Shown one piece after another: positions 26,624 to 34,429 of a DNA stretch of 64,000 nt. Origin of the DNA: CAWKEY01 sp963696315 (GTDB lineage: Bacteria; Pseudomonadota; Gammaproteobacteria; Methylococcales; Methylomonadaceae). Both the position numbers and the translations under genes were made by a program. The notes beneath the pieces were generated by a model, which searched no databases, was not told the DNA's origin, and saw only the letters and a program-made list of their open reading frames with translations. Location: contig CAVOJU010000026.1 in NCBI GenBank assembly GCA_963696315.1, positions 1 to 64,000 on the forward strand, read 5' to 3'. The stretch's first letter is position 1; the number at the start of each line of letters is the position of its first letter.

Positions 26624-27670
26624 TTATTCAGGCATAGCCGAAGTCCGCATGCTGATTTGGTCAACCGCCACCATAACGGTCTGACCGTCGATGGTTTCGA
26701 TGTTATAAGCGCCGTCTGGCGTAAATATATTGCCAATCACTTCGCCGTCCTCGGCTCTGGTGAGATAAAGTCTGTAGAACTGGTTTTCGTCATCCATCGT
26801 ACCCACCCAACTCAACGTGCCATCTTCCAAAGCCACCATGCTTTCTTGTCTGACAATGAACGCCCCAACTGGCAAGTCGACCAGCATATCGCTACCTTCC
26901 GGAAGGTTGGCCAGTTCATCGGTTGGGAGGGTGATGTCTACCATTTCTTGATTTACCAAAAAATCCGTCAGCTGATCTGTATCCGCAGTGTCGGGCAAAG
27001 CGCGGTTGATGTCCTCATTGGCAGGCGGTTTTACCCCGCCCTTATAACCCGTGATAAACACCGTCTTGATGACATTGCCTTCTTGGATAGTGGAGTAGTT
27101 ATAGCTTGCCAGCAACTGACCCAGCGCGCCTTTCCAGTCCTGCGCATCCAGCTTTTTAGTAATCAGATCATTCTGGACGGCTACATTAAATTTAAAACGT
27201 ATGCCTGTTTCACTGGCAATTTTAAGGGTCACATCGGACAGCATTTGCTTCTTAATCACAAGAGAAACAGATTGGGTCGCTACCAGCGATGCGCCGGCAA
27301 GCGTATGTCGGCTAAGATTTGCCGCTTGGGCGGCAGACGCCATAGTCAGACAATACGTCAACACGACCGCCAGCTTGCGACGATTGTGGGCGATGTGTGA
27401 TGGTCTATTTTCCGCACGGCTATCTTCTTTTAGAAAAATACCGTACTGGCCGCAAATGGCTTTTAATGCTCGAAAAGCCTGCGGCGCTGTGTCGCCTAAA
27501 TGCTTTTTACACACCAAAGCGGCTTTGCCGTCGATGACGCAAGGCTGCAGATAGTTATTGGCAGGAAACGCCTGATACCAATGCTGTAGCTCAGTCGCCA
27601 GGCTGCGTACATGTGCAACCGGTTGCGCGGCAACCCGATAAACCTCTTCGATAATGTCAATTGGATTCAT
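26624..27670 (-). CDS. STN-like domain membrane protein of unknown function
   Basis: A 348-residue protein if ATG 27670 (MNPIDIIEEVYRVA) is used; an ATG 12 codons upstream is also possible. It has about 95 cytoplasmic residues, one TM (LAVVLTYCLTMASAAQAA), then a segment like the secretin/TonB short N-terminal (STN) domain (VTLKIASETGIRFKFNVAVQ ... WKGALGQLLASYNYS). A C-terminal region of about 130 residues follows (VGAFIVRQESMVALEDG; GEVIGNIFTPDGAYNIETID) that resembles propeptide-like parts of secreted proteins. A cytoplasmic domain followed by an STN-like domain recalls signal-transducing anti-sigma arrangements, but no FecR or sigma-factor gene is nearby. Confidence 0.5.
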   Translation of the reverse strand: MNPIDIIEEVYRVAAQPVAHVRSLATELQHWYQAFPANNYLQPCVIDGKAALVCKKHLGDTAPQAFRALKAICGQYGIFLKEDSRAENRPSHIAHNRRKLAVVLTYCLTMASAAQAANLSRHTLAGASLVATQSVSLVIKKQMLSDVTLKIASETGIRFKFNVAVQNDLITKKLDAQDWKGALGQLLASYNYSTIQEGNVIKTVFITGYKGGVKPPANEDINRALPDTADTDQLTDFLVNQEMVDITLPTDELANLPEGSDMLVDLPVGAFIVRQESMVALEDGTLSWVGTMDDENQFYRLYLTRAEDGEVIGNIFTPDGAYNIETIDGQTVMVAVDQISMRTSAMPE

Positions 27671-27905
27671 GGCTGGAATGTGTAAAGTTGAGTTGATAGC
27701 GGGCAATAGTCATATTTTAGCCACACGGGGGAGGTTGGGTGGCGCAGTAGCAATACCCGACGAATACAAGGTTTAAGGCGATTTCCTGCGAAAAACATAC
27801 GCAATTGGCTGGTTTCTTGCCCATCTACTGCGGCTCTAAAAAGGTTGCATAGCACAACTATGCGCACTATTGAGAATATTGTAGCTGAACAAAAATCCGG
27901 CGCCA

Positions 27906-28036
27906 CTTAGGAACGCGTATCAAATAACTTGCGCAACTCTGAGAAACAGTTTTCTGTGTAGGTGCGGATTTCTCCGCACCGTGCGAATAAATTCGCACCT
28001 ACACTTGTTCAACTTATTTCGTGCGCATTACTTAGG
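27906..28036. repeat. repeat A, copy 7
   Basis: Full-length copy in copy-1 orientation, flanked by CTTAGG on both sides, which suggests a short target duplication. The rest of 27707-28299 holds no recognised feature. Confidence 0.85.
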
Positions 28037-28299
28037 TATATTTATTCTTGGCAATCGCCTAAGGGTGTTTAACCCAACCGGGCTGAATCGTTAGGAGCAT
28101 ACAAAGAAGAACTTCAACGATTTGTTCCTTCAACGCGAGACCCATGACCCTGGCTGGAAAACAAGCTTTTGCGTTAGCAATTGAATTTTTAAGAGAAAAT
28201 CAATGAAAACGAAGCGCATTGCTTGCCCTCATTAAACGAGAGTTTTTGTGTGATCGGCAAATTTCAAAGTATGGAAGATTCAGCGCTCTGAATGCAAAA

Positions 28300-28313
28300 G
28301 TGCGTCATATCAC
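28300..28313 (+). promoter_or_regulatory. distal enhancer half-site of the NosL operon
   Basis: GTGCGTCATATCAC matches the GTGTGTCATATCAC site before the PEP-CTERM gene at 13 of 14 bases. Its centre is about 122 bp before the predicted start. Confidence 0.55.
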
Positions 28314-28321
28314 TTAGTAAC

Positions 28322-28341
28322 ACTGTGTTATATAACACAGT
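28322..28341 (+). promoter_or_regulatory. proximal perfect palindrome of the NosL operon
   Basis: ACTGTGTTATATAACACAGT is a perfect 20-bp palindrome, centred about 97 bp before the predicted start. It is related to but distinct from the CATATCACAC site, so it may be a second site for the same regulator or one for another. Confidence 0.55.
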
Positions 28342-28401
28342 TTAATTATCATTTTTTGCAGCTTATATTTTAGTTGGCTGATTAATAAATAATTATTATT
28401 T

Positions 28402-28419
28402 TTGGCATAAACTATGCCT
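28402..28419 (+). promoter_or_regulatory. sigma-54 promoter of the NosL/ABC operon
   Basis: TTGGCATAAACTATGCCT has GG and GC 10 bases apart. It is nearly the same as the PEP-CTERM promoters (TTGGCATAATTAATGCCT). Confidence 0.65.
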
Positions 28420-28507
28420 TAACCTCATGATCCGTATTTTTTTAATATTCATATTTTCTAATATTCAACTATTCCTGCTTGTCCTCCCTTAAATTTATTG
28501 CCGCATA

Positions 28508-28573
28508 ATGAAAAAGTCTGAAAGATTTAGTGCCTTTGAAGCTTACAAGCAAGAGGCGAATTTGAGCGCCTGA
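28508..28573 (+). CDS. possible 21-residue leader peptide
   Basis: MKKSERFSAFEAYKQEANLS plus Ala and a stop, the first ATG after the sigma-54 start. It is highly charged and has no signal sequence. The ribosome site is weak, so this may be chance. Confidence 0.25.
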   Translation: MKKSERFSAFEAYKQEANLSA

Positions 28574-28643
28574 TGTCATGACAATGGGCAATGTTCATGA
28601 TGACTTTTGCTATGGACTTAGAGGCTTTATAAGCTTTGCAATC

Positions 28644-28940
28644 ATGAGAAATTCCTCAGTATTTTTTATCTATATGGCTAGCGGGGTTACTTTATTAAGC
28701 CTGCTGCTGGTGCATGCCTCGTTTAGCGAAAGCGCCCAGCAGGCAAACCTCAAGGAAAAAGCGGAGTTGGTAAAAATGCTCAAACTGACTGATCTGTGTC
28801 TTTTCACCGAAGCCCGTTACACCCGGCATCTGTCCCAGGCCGATTTGAATACTGCGTTTCAGGATCATCCTTTGTCGCTGGAACACTTCCCGTCCGGTTC
28901 GTTTACCCAGCCCCCCGAAAGAATGAGCGAACGCCCATGA
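28644..28940 (+). CDS. small membrane-anchored protein heading the NosL operon
   Basis: ATG 28644 gives a 98-residue protein with an N-terminal anchor or signal helix (FFIYMASGVTLLSLLLVHAS) and a soluble tail ending PERMSERP, with one Cys (TDLCLFTEARYTRHLS). It is not recognised. Its TGA overlaps the permease ATG, so it is translated with the ABC genes. The pattern LCLFTEARYTRH...HPLSLEHFPSGSF may be periplasmic; role unknown. Confidence 0.55.
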   Translation: MRNSSVFFIYMASGVTLLSLLLVHASFSESAQQANLKEKAELVKMLKLTDLCLFTEARYTRHLSQADLNTAFQDHPLSLEHFPSGSFTQPPERMSERP

Positions 28941-30184
28941 GACACTGGATTGAAAAGCAACGTTACATAATAGACTTCACCATTTCTTCGCTGCTGCGCA
29001 GAAAGGTGAAAAATTTTGGCTTGCTGGCCTTGTATACCCTCATCGTCTTCATACTGGCCTCGACGATGTTCTTCACCCACTCAATTAAAAAGGAAGCCTC
29101 GCTGATCCTGAAGGGTGCACCGGAAATCGTGGTGCAAAAAATAGTGGCCGGGCGGCACGACCTGTTACCGGTCAGTTATGTTGATACGATTAAAGCCATT
29201 CGCGGTGTGGCTGCCGTCGAAAGCCGGTTATGGGGTTATTATTACGATAGCCTGGTGGGCGCCAACTATACGCTGCTGACACCACCAAGCAGCGGAAGCT
29301 TTGCAGACCATGGCAAGTCAGCCTCTAAAACCACTGTGGTTGAAAGTGAACCTGGCTCCGATAACTCAAAACCCTTATTTGAACTCAATGGCGCGGTGCT
29401 TGAACCGGGAACGCTGATCATCGGCAACGGCATCGCCCGGCTTCGCGATATCGGCAAGGGCGATTACATGCCGTTTCGCGCTTTTGACGGCAATGTGTTG
29501 AACTTCAGGATTGCCGGCACCTTGTCCTCACAATCAGAACTGGTCTCCTCCGATTTGATGTTGATTACCGGGGAAGACTTCAGAAAACTCTTCGGCATCG
29601 ACAACAGCTATGTGACCGATGTGACCGTTGCCGTCAGCAATCCCAGCGAAGTGGAAATGGTGGCATCGAAAATAAGAAAACGTCTGCCCGAATCCCGGCC
29701 GATTATCCGGGACGAGATTCTGAGAACTTACGATTCCATTTTTAACTGGCGCGGGGGCATGATGATTGTCATTTTCTCCGCGGCCGTGCTCGCCTTCGTC
29801 ATTTTCGCCTGGGACAAGGCCTCGGGTTTGAGCGCCGGTGAAAGACGGGAAATCGGCATACTCAAGGCCGTAGGCTGGGAAACCTCGGACGTCATTCAGA
29901 TGAAATTCTGGGAAGGCGCCATGGTTTCGCTGACGGCTTTTTTCACCGGCGTGATTCTGGCCTATGTGCATGTCTTCTTCACCGGTTCTCTGGTATTCGA
30001 ACCGGCGCTCAAGGGCTGGTCGAGTCTGTATCCCAATTTCGAGCTGACGCCTTTTGTCAATTTAGAGCAGCTGACAACGCTGTTTTTTCTGACCGTGGTT
30101 CCCTATACCGTGGCGACCATCGTTCCCATCTGGCGAGCTGCGACCATCGACCCTGATTCGGCGATGCGCTTTACTGGAGATTAA
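28937..30184 (+). CDS. MacB/LolC-type ABC transporter permease (FtsX domain)
   Basis: A 415-residue protein with the MacB_PCD/FtsX architecture: TM1 (FGLLALYTLIVFILASTMFF), a periplasmic domain of about 220 residues, then three TM helices in the FtsX part (MMIVIFSAAVLAFVIFAW; GAMVSLTAFFTGVILAYVHV; TLFFLTVVPYTVATIVPI). The coupling segment ERREIGILKAVGWETSDVIQ is typical. MacB-type machines move substrates in the periplasm rather than across the inner membrane. With NosL neighbours, a role in metal or lipoprotein handling is inferred. It is not homologous in layout to NosY. Confidence 0.8.
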   Translation: MRHWIEKQRYIIDFTISSLLRRKVKNFGLLALYTLIVFILASTMFFTHSIKKEASLILKGAPEIVVQKIVAGRHDLLPVSYVDTIKAIRGVAAVESRLWGYYYDSLVGANYTLLTPPSSGSFADHGKSASKTTVVESEPGSDNSKPLFELNGAVLEPGTLIIGNGIARLRDIGKGDYMPFRAFDGNVLNFRIAGTLSSQSELVSSDLMLITGEDFRKLFGIDNSYVTDVTVAVSNPSEVEMVASKIRKRLPESRPIIRDEILRTYDSIFNWRGGMMIVIFSAAVLAFVIFAWDKASGLSAGERREIGILKAVGWETSDVIQMKFWEGAMVSLTAFFTGVILAYVHVFFTGSLVFEPALKGWSSLYPNFELTPFVNLEQLTTLFFLTVVPYTVATIVPIWRAATIDPDSAMRFTGD

Positions 30185-30187
30185 GTC

Positions 30188-30868
30188 ATGATCGAACTGG
30201 TGAATGTAAAAAAAGTGTTTAACGCCGGCAATCCCAGCGAGTTTTCGGCGCTGAACAGCGTCAATCTGTTTATAGAGGAAAACCAGGTCACCGTGCTTAA
30301 AGGCCCCAGCGGTTCGGGAAAAACCACGCTGTTAAGCATCGTCGGCTGCATGAGCCGGCCTTCGGCGGGACGTGTGAAGTTGCAAGGGCGGGAAATTACC
30401 AGTCTGCCGGAACGGTTTTTGACCGATATTCGCCGCAAGACCTTCGGTTTCATTTTTCAACAACCCAATCTGATCAAGGGCATTTCCGTATTGGACAACG
30501 TGATGTTGCCGGCCTACCCCTTAGGCGAAAAGCGTTCGCATCTGAAAACCAAGGCGATGAAAGGCCTGGCCGGGCTCAATATAGCCAACAAGGCAACTTC
30601 GAAGGTGGAGTGGCTGTCCGGCGGGGAAGCGCAGCGGGCCTCTATCGTGCGCGCCCTGATCAACGACCCGCACATCATCATAGCCGATGAACCGACCGCC
30701 CATCTCGATACCAAACTATCGTATCGCTTCATGGAAATTATCGAGAAATTCAAAGCGGAAGGCAAAACCGTCATCATCACCAGCCATGATCCGCTGGTCT
30801 ATGAATCCGCCATGGTGGATAGGGTGGTCAACCTCCGCGATGGCCAAATCGAGGGCGAGCCGGCGTGA
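30188..30868 (+). CDS. LolD/MacB-type ABC transporter ATPase
   Basis: A 226-residue ATPase with Walker A GPSGSGKTTLL, Q-loop FQQPNLIKGISVLDN, signature LSGGEAQRASIVRAL, Walker B IIIADEPTAHLD and switch His in ITSHDPL. The length and C-terminus fit the LolD/MacB family. It is coupled to the permease three bases upstream and overlaps the next gene, which starts at GTG 30865. Confidence 0.85.
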   Translation: MIELVNVKKVFNAGNPSEFSALNSVNLFIEENQVTVLKGPSGSGKTTLLSIVGCMSRPSAGRVKLQGREITSLPERFLTDIRRKTFGFIFQQPNLIKGISVLDNVMLPAYPLGEKRSHLKTKAMKGLAGLNIANKATSKVEWLSGGEAQRASIVRALINDPHIIIADEPTAHLDTKLSYRFMEIIEKFKAEGKTVIITSHDPLVYESAMVDRVVNLRDGQIEGEPA

Positions 30869-31878
30869 TCCTGCACCCCACCGTCATCGCTAATCTGCTG
30901 GCCGTCTATATCTCCAGCGGCATGGTGTTGTATGCGGTGTATTATGGCGTGCAAATACTCAAGTCCTGGGATATACAGAGCGGCCACGAATTGCAGCTGG
31001 TGCTTGAGCGCAAAACCTATCTGATTTCGACCCTGCTTTCGTATGTTTTCGGTCTGCAACTGCTTTCCCTGTTTTTGTTCATCTTTACCGCCGATACCCT
31101 GACCCCGCTTTTTGTCGGCGCCATGTGCGCGGCAGGTACATTAAACGTCGATGCCTACGGCTATCCCACGCTGGTGCTGAAAATTTTCAGCTTTATTCTG
31201 GCCGGCCTGTGGCTGGTCTTGAATTATGCCGACAACCAGGGTTACGACTACCCGCTCATCAAAAAGAAGTACCTGCTGCTGGCATTCGTCGCGCCCTTTA
31301 TCATCCTGGAAACGATTCTGGAGAGCGCCTACTTTATGAGCATGGAGGCGGATGTGATTACCTCCTGCTGCGGCAGCCTGTTCAGCAGTGAGCGGGTGAC
31401 GGGCATAGGCTCTGAAATTGCATCAATGCCGGCACGGCCCATGATGTGGGTTTTTTATGGCGCCATGTTATGTACCCTGGCCAGCGGGATTGTTTTCTAT
31501 CTCAAAGAGTTAGGTGGCTATCTCTATGCCGCGCTGAGCCTGCTGATGTTCATTATCTCGCTGGTATCCATCGTATCGTTCATATCGCTCTACATCTATG
31601 AATTGCCGACTCATCACTGTCCATTCTGCATCATCATGGAAGAGTACGATTATCTCGGTTACCTGCTTTATATACTCTTGTTTGGCGCCGTGGTGTCGGG
31701 CCTTGGCGTCGGCGCATTGATTCCTTTTCGCCAGGTAGAAAGCCTGAAATTCATGCTCAGCGGATTTATCCGCAAACTGGCTCTGGCCTCCGTTATTTTA
31801 TACGCCGCATTTACCGCACTGGTTACTTATGAAATCGTCTCCTCAAGCCTGGTTATCGCCTATGAAGTTGTTTATTAA
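30865..31878 (+). CDS. polytopic membrane protein with HHCPFC motif, NosL-operon partner
   Basis: A 337-residue protein from a GTG start that overlaps the ATPase stop. I count about eight to nine hydrophobic helices (e.g. LLSLFLFIFTADTLTPLFVG; YLLYILLFGAVVSGLGVGAL). Two cysteine sites stand out: VITSCCGSLF and LPTHHCPFCIIMEEYDYLGY. CPFC next to two His could bind a metal or act in thiol exchange with the TlpA-like partner; this is inference. No named family is recognised. Confidence 0.65.
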   Translation: MILHPTVIANLLAVYISSGMVLYAVYYGVQILKSWDIQSGHELQLVLERKTYLISTLLSYVFGLQLLSLFLFIFTADTLTPLFVGAMCAAGTLNVDAYGYPTLVLKIFSFILAGLWLVLNYADNQGYDYPLIKKKYLLLAFVAPFIILETILESAYFMSMEADVITSCCGSLFSSERVTGIGSEIASMPARPMMWVFYGAMLCTLASGIVFYLKELGGYLYAALSLLMFIISLVSIVSFISLYIYELPTHHCPFCIIMEEYDYLGYLLYILLFGAVVSGLGVGALIPFRQVESLKFMLSGFIRKLALASVILYAAFTALVTYEIVSSSLVIAYEVVY

Positions 31879-31889
31879 ATCTGGATCCT

Positions 31890-32444
31890 GTGTCTCTTCC
31901 ATACGTAGGGCGTGCTGCGCGCGCCATTAACCCCAAGGCGCGCGCAGCACGCCATACAGTAGTTAAAATAATCTTTGGTCTAACCCTGCTCATTCTGCTT
32001 TTCAGTATGGATATGAGCCATGCCGGCGAACCCTCGGTTACCATCAAAAAAACCGACCGCTGCCCCGTTTGCGGCATGTTTGTCTACAAATACCCGAAAT
32101 GGGTAGCCCAAATCATCTTCAAGGACGGCACGGCTTATTTTTACGATGGCGCCAAGGACATGTTCAAACACATCTTCGACACGGCGAAATATACGCCCGG
32201 AAAAGCGGCGGAAGCTATCAAGGATATTTATGTCACGGACTATTACGAAGTGGAGTTGATTGAAGCCAAATCGGCTTTTTACGTGCTCGGTTCGGACGTC
32301 TTAGGCCCGATGGGTCATGAATTGCTGCCCTTCAAGGATCAGGAATCCGCGCAGGAATTCCTGGAAGATCATAAAGGCAAATCTATCATCCGCTTTCAGG
32401 AGGTAACCCCGGCCATCATCGAATCGCTTGATCGCCGGACATGA
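31890..32444 (+). CDS. nosL: NosL-type copper chaperone (NosL-1)
   Basis: The NosL domain is clear: DRCPVCGMFVYKYPKWVAQI, FKDGTAYFYDGAKDMFKH, VTDYYEVELIEAKSAFYVLG and SDVLGPMGHELLPF. NosL is known as a periplasmic Cu(I) lipoprotein for nitrous oxide reductase; no nosZ is in view. The signal peptide is IIFGLTLLILLFSMDMSHAG with no lipobox Cys. The only in-frame start I see is GTG 31890, upstream of an inserted hairpin (31909-31953) that encodes about 15 residues of the leader. The native start may have been lost or may be atypical. Confidence 0.75.
   Translation: MSLPYVGRAARAINPKARAARHTVVKIIFGLTLLILLFSMDMSHAGEPSVTIKKTDRCPVCGMFVYKYPKWVAQIIFKDGTAYFYDGAKDMFKHIFDTAKYTPGKAAEAIKDIYVTDYYEVELIEAKSAFYVLGSDVLGPMGHELLPFKDQESAQEFLEDHKGKSIIRFQEVTPAIIESLDRRT
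31909..31953. repeat. REP-like GC-rich hairpin inside the nosL-1 leader
   Basis: GGCGTGCTGCGCGCGCC and GGCGCGCGCAGCACGCC are inverted repeats around ATTAACCCCAA. Base composition is unlike the flanks, which suggests insertion into the 5' end of the gene. Confidence 0.65.
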
Positions 32445-32978
32445 GCATGATCAAGTATTTGAAGCTACTGCTACTAGGCATTGCTGGCCGCTATGGCGCT
32501 CAGCGCTTGCAATAAACATTCGGGATTGCAGGCCGGTGATCCGGCGCCTGTTGTCACGCTCTCAGACTTCAACGGTAATGCTGTGACGCTGCCTGGAGCC
32601 TTTAAAGGCAAGGTCGTGCTCGTGCGTTTTTGGGCGCTGGACTGCGAATTTTGCGACAAGGAGAAGCTTTTCGCTCTGGAGACTTTTTATCAAAAATACA
32701 AAGACCGGGGATTTATTCCGGTGGCGATCAATGAAAGCCGGATCGTCAAAACCGATGAGCGGCTGAAAAAATTCGCGCATCTGACCTATCCCATGCTGGT
32801 CGATGAATACGGTCTGGTGGCGAAGAAATTCGGTGTTATCGGCTTGCCCACCACCTTTGTTATTGACGAGAAAGGCATCTTACGAAAAAAAATGACCGGC
32901 GAAGCCGGCGTCGAAGAATTTGAAAAACTTTTTACAACAGTCCTATATAAAGGGGGATTTTATGAAAACGGTCATTAA
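32441..32978 (+). CDS. TlpA-like thioredoxin lipoprotein (one frameshift)
   Basis: AhpC/TSA-Redoxin (TlpA-like) protein: APVVTLSDFNGNAVTLPGAF, active site WALDCEFCDKEK (CEFC) and cis-Pro GLPTTFVIDEKG. ATG 32441 overlaps the nosL-1 TGA and gives KYLKLLLLGI; the lipoprotein signal then continues in another frame as LLAAMALSACNKHS (lipobox LSAC). One base change near 32478-32484 restores a single chain of about 178 residues. It probably reduces thiols or Cu-ligating Cys of the NosL partners. It overlaps the next gene by 17 bp. Confidence 0.75.
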
Positions 32979-34397
32979 AGTATCGTTCATGCTGGTGGTA
33001 TTCCAGTTTACAGTGCTATCGGCCTGGGTATCGGCCGATGAACACGAGCGGCCAAGCTGCCGGGTCTGCGGTATGTATATCGACCAGTACCAGAAAAGCG
33101 CCGCCGAGCTGGTTTTCAAAGACGGCAAAAAGGAGTACACCTGTGGCGTCGCCTGTATGTTGCGTGAAGTTGACCGATGCCGGCGGCATGTCGGCTTTCG
33201 AATCGGTAAAAGTGCATGACTGGGTCTCAGGTGAACTGGTGGATGCGGAAACGGCCACCTATGTGCTGGGCAGTGATGTGATTCCGGACATGGTTCCCAA
33301 CTATATCGCTTTCGCCAAGCGCGAGGAGGCCGAAGCCTTCGTTGCCAAAGAAGGCGGCGAGGTGATCGACTTCAACATTGCCTACGAGGATATTTCGCCC
33401 GTGGGCACGACTGCACCGTTTCGGATTCGAACCGCAGTCACGCCGGGTGCCGGCAGCTTTTAGTGTGGGTATGGTTTATGGATACACCCAAAAAGACAGC
33501 CTTAAGATCGGCTCCAATAGCACCGATCCCAGCGAATTTATTGGCGATAACCGGGCGCAGCCTCGGGTGCCCAGCCAACTCGAAGCCCATCAACAAGCGA
33601 TAATCGCCAACTACTCGCCCACCGACGATCTCGCCCTGTTTATCAATGTGCCGTGGCTTGAACGAAGAACCAAAACGCTTGTTCAAGCACCTCCAGGCAC
33701 GATTAATGAAACGGTAGCTAATGAAAATGGCATCGGTGATATTACCCTTGAAGGGCGTTATAACTTCTGGCGCAGCACGCGGTGGGATAAGTTCGGTACC
33801 GTCTTATTGGGCACTACCTTGCCGACGGGTCAATTTAGTGCAAATCGGGCACCCACGCCATCCCCGGTTGTCGCTCGTCAGACAGGAAACAATCTAATTT
33901 CGACAGGACCGGCGCTGCAACTGGGTAAGGACACCGCGACGTTTACCGGAGGACTGTTGTATTCGCAACGCTGGAAAGATTTTTGGTTGCATACCTCCGC
34001 CTTGTACACGGTCAATCCTGAAAATTACGAGGATTATGCCTTCGGTGATGTCGCTACTGTCGGCCTGGCCTTGCACTACACGCCGAATTACGATCTGATG
34101 TTCGGTGTCGAAATGGATGCCAGTTATACCCAGAAAAATGAAGATATGGGGAACAAAATCGGCAACACTGGCGGCACCGTCACCAATCTGGCTTTTGTCG
34201 GCGACTGGCGGTTCATGAATGCCTTCGGCGGTAATTTCAAATTGCGCGGTTCAGTGGGCTTGCCCATCTACGAAGATTTGAATTCCAGAGAAATCGTTAA
34301 TCAACAAGGACGTACTTTTGAACAAGTCCAACTTGGCGACGGCTTCTTCGCCAACCTGGCCATACAATGGACCTTCAGGGCCGCTCCGGATTATTAA
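32962..34397 (+). CDS. NosL domain - outer-membrane beta-barrel, apparent fusion (two frame breaks)
   Basis: ATG 32962 follows AAGGGGG. A signal peptide (LVVFQFTVLSAWVSA) leads into a second NosL domain: SCRVCGMYIDQYQKSAAELV, then (frame change near 33168) TDAGGMSAFESVKVHDWVSG and ATYVLGSDVIPDMVPNYIAF. This frame runs to TTAPFRIRTAVTPGAGSF and a TAG at 33461. Dropping one T from the TTTT before it reads on as SVGMVYGYTQKDSLK, a beta-barrel of about 310 residues ending in LAIQWTFRAAPDY. No independent signal peptide or start exists for the barrel, so one chain of about 478 residues is the simplest reading. A copper-binding domain on an outer-membrane barrel suggests metal uptake or delivery (inference). 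Confidence 0.6.
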
Positions 34398-34429
34398 GTC
34401 TGTCGTGAATTGTCAATTTTCAAAACCAG

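Noticed and set aside
3116..28036. Repeat A copies as a CRISPR array
   Set aside because: Copies are 128 bp, scattered and in both orientations, with no regular spacers and no cas genes.
31890..32444. Nitrous-oxide reductase (nos) cluster
   Set aside because: NosL is present, but there is no nosZ, nosD, nosF or nosY; the ABC pair is MacB/LolCD-like.
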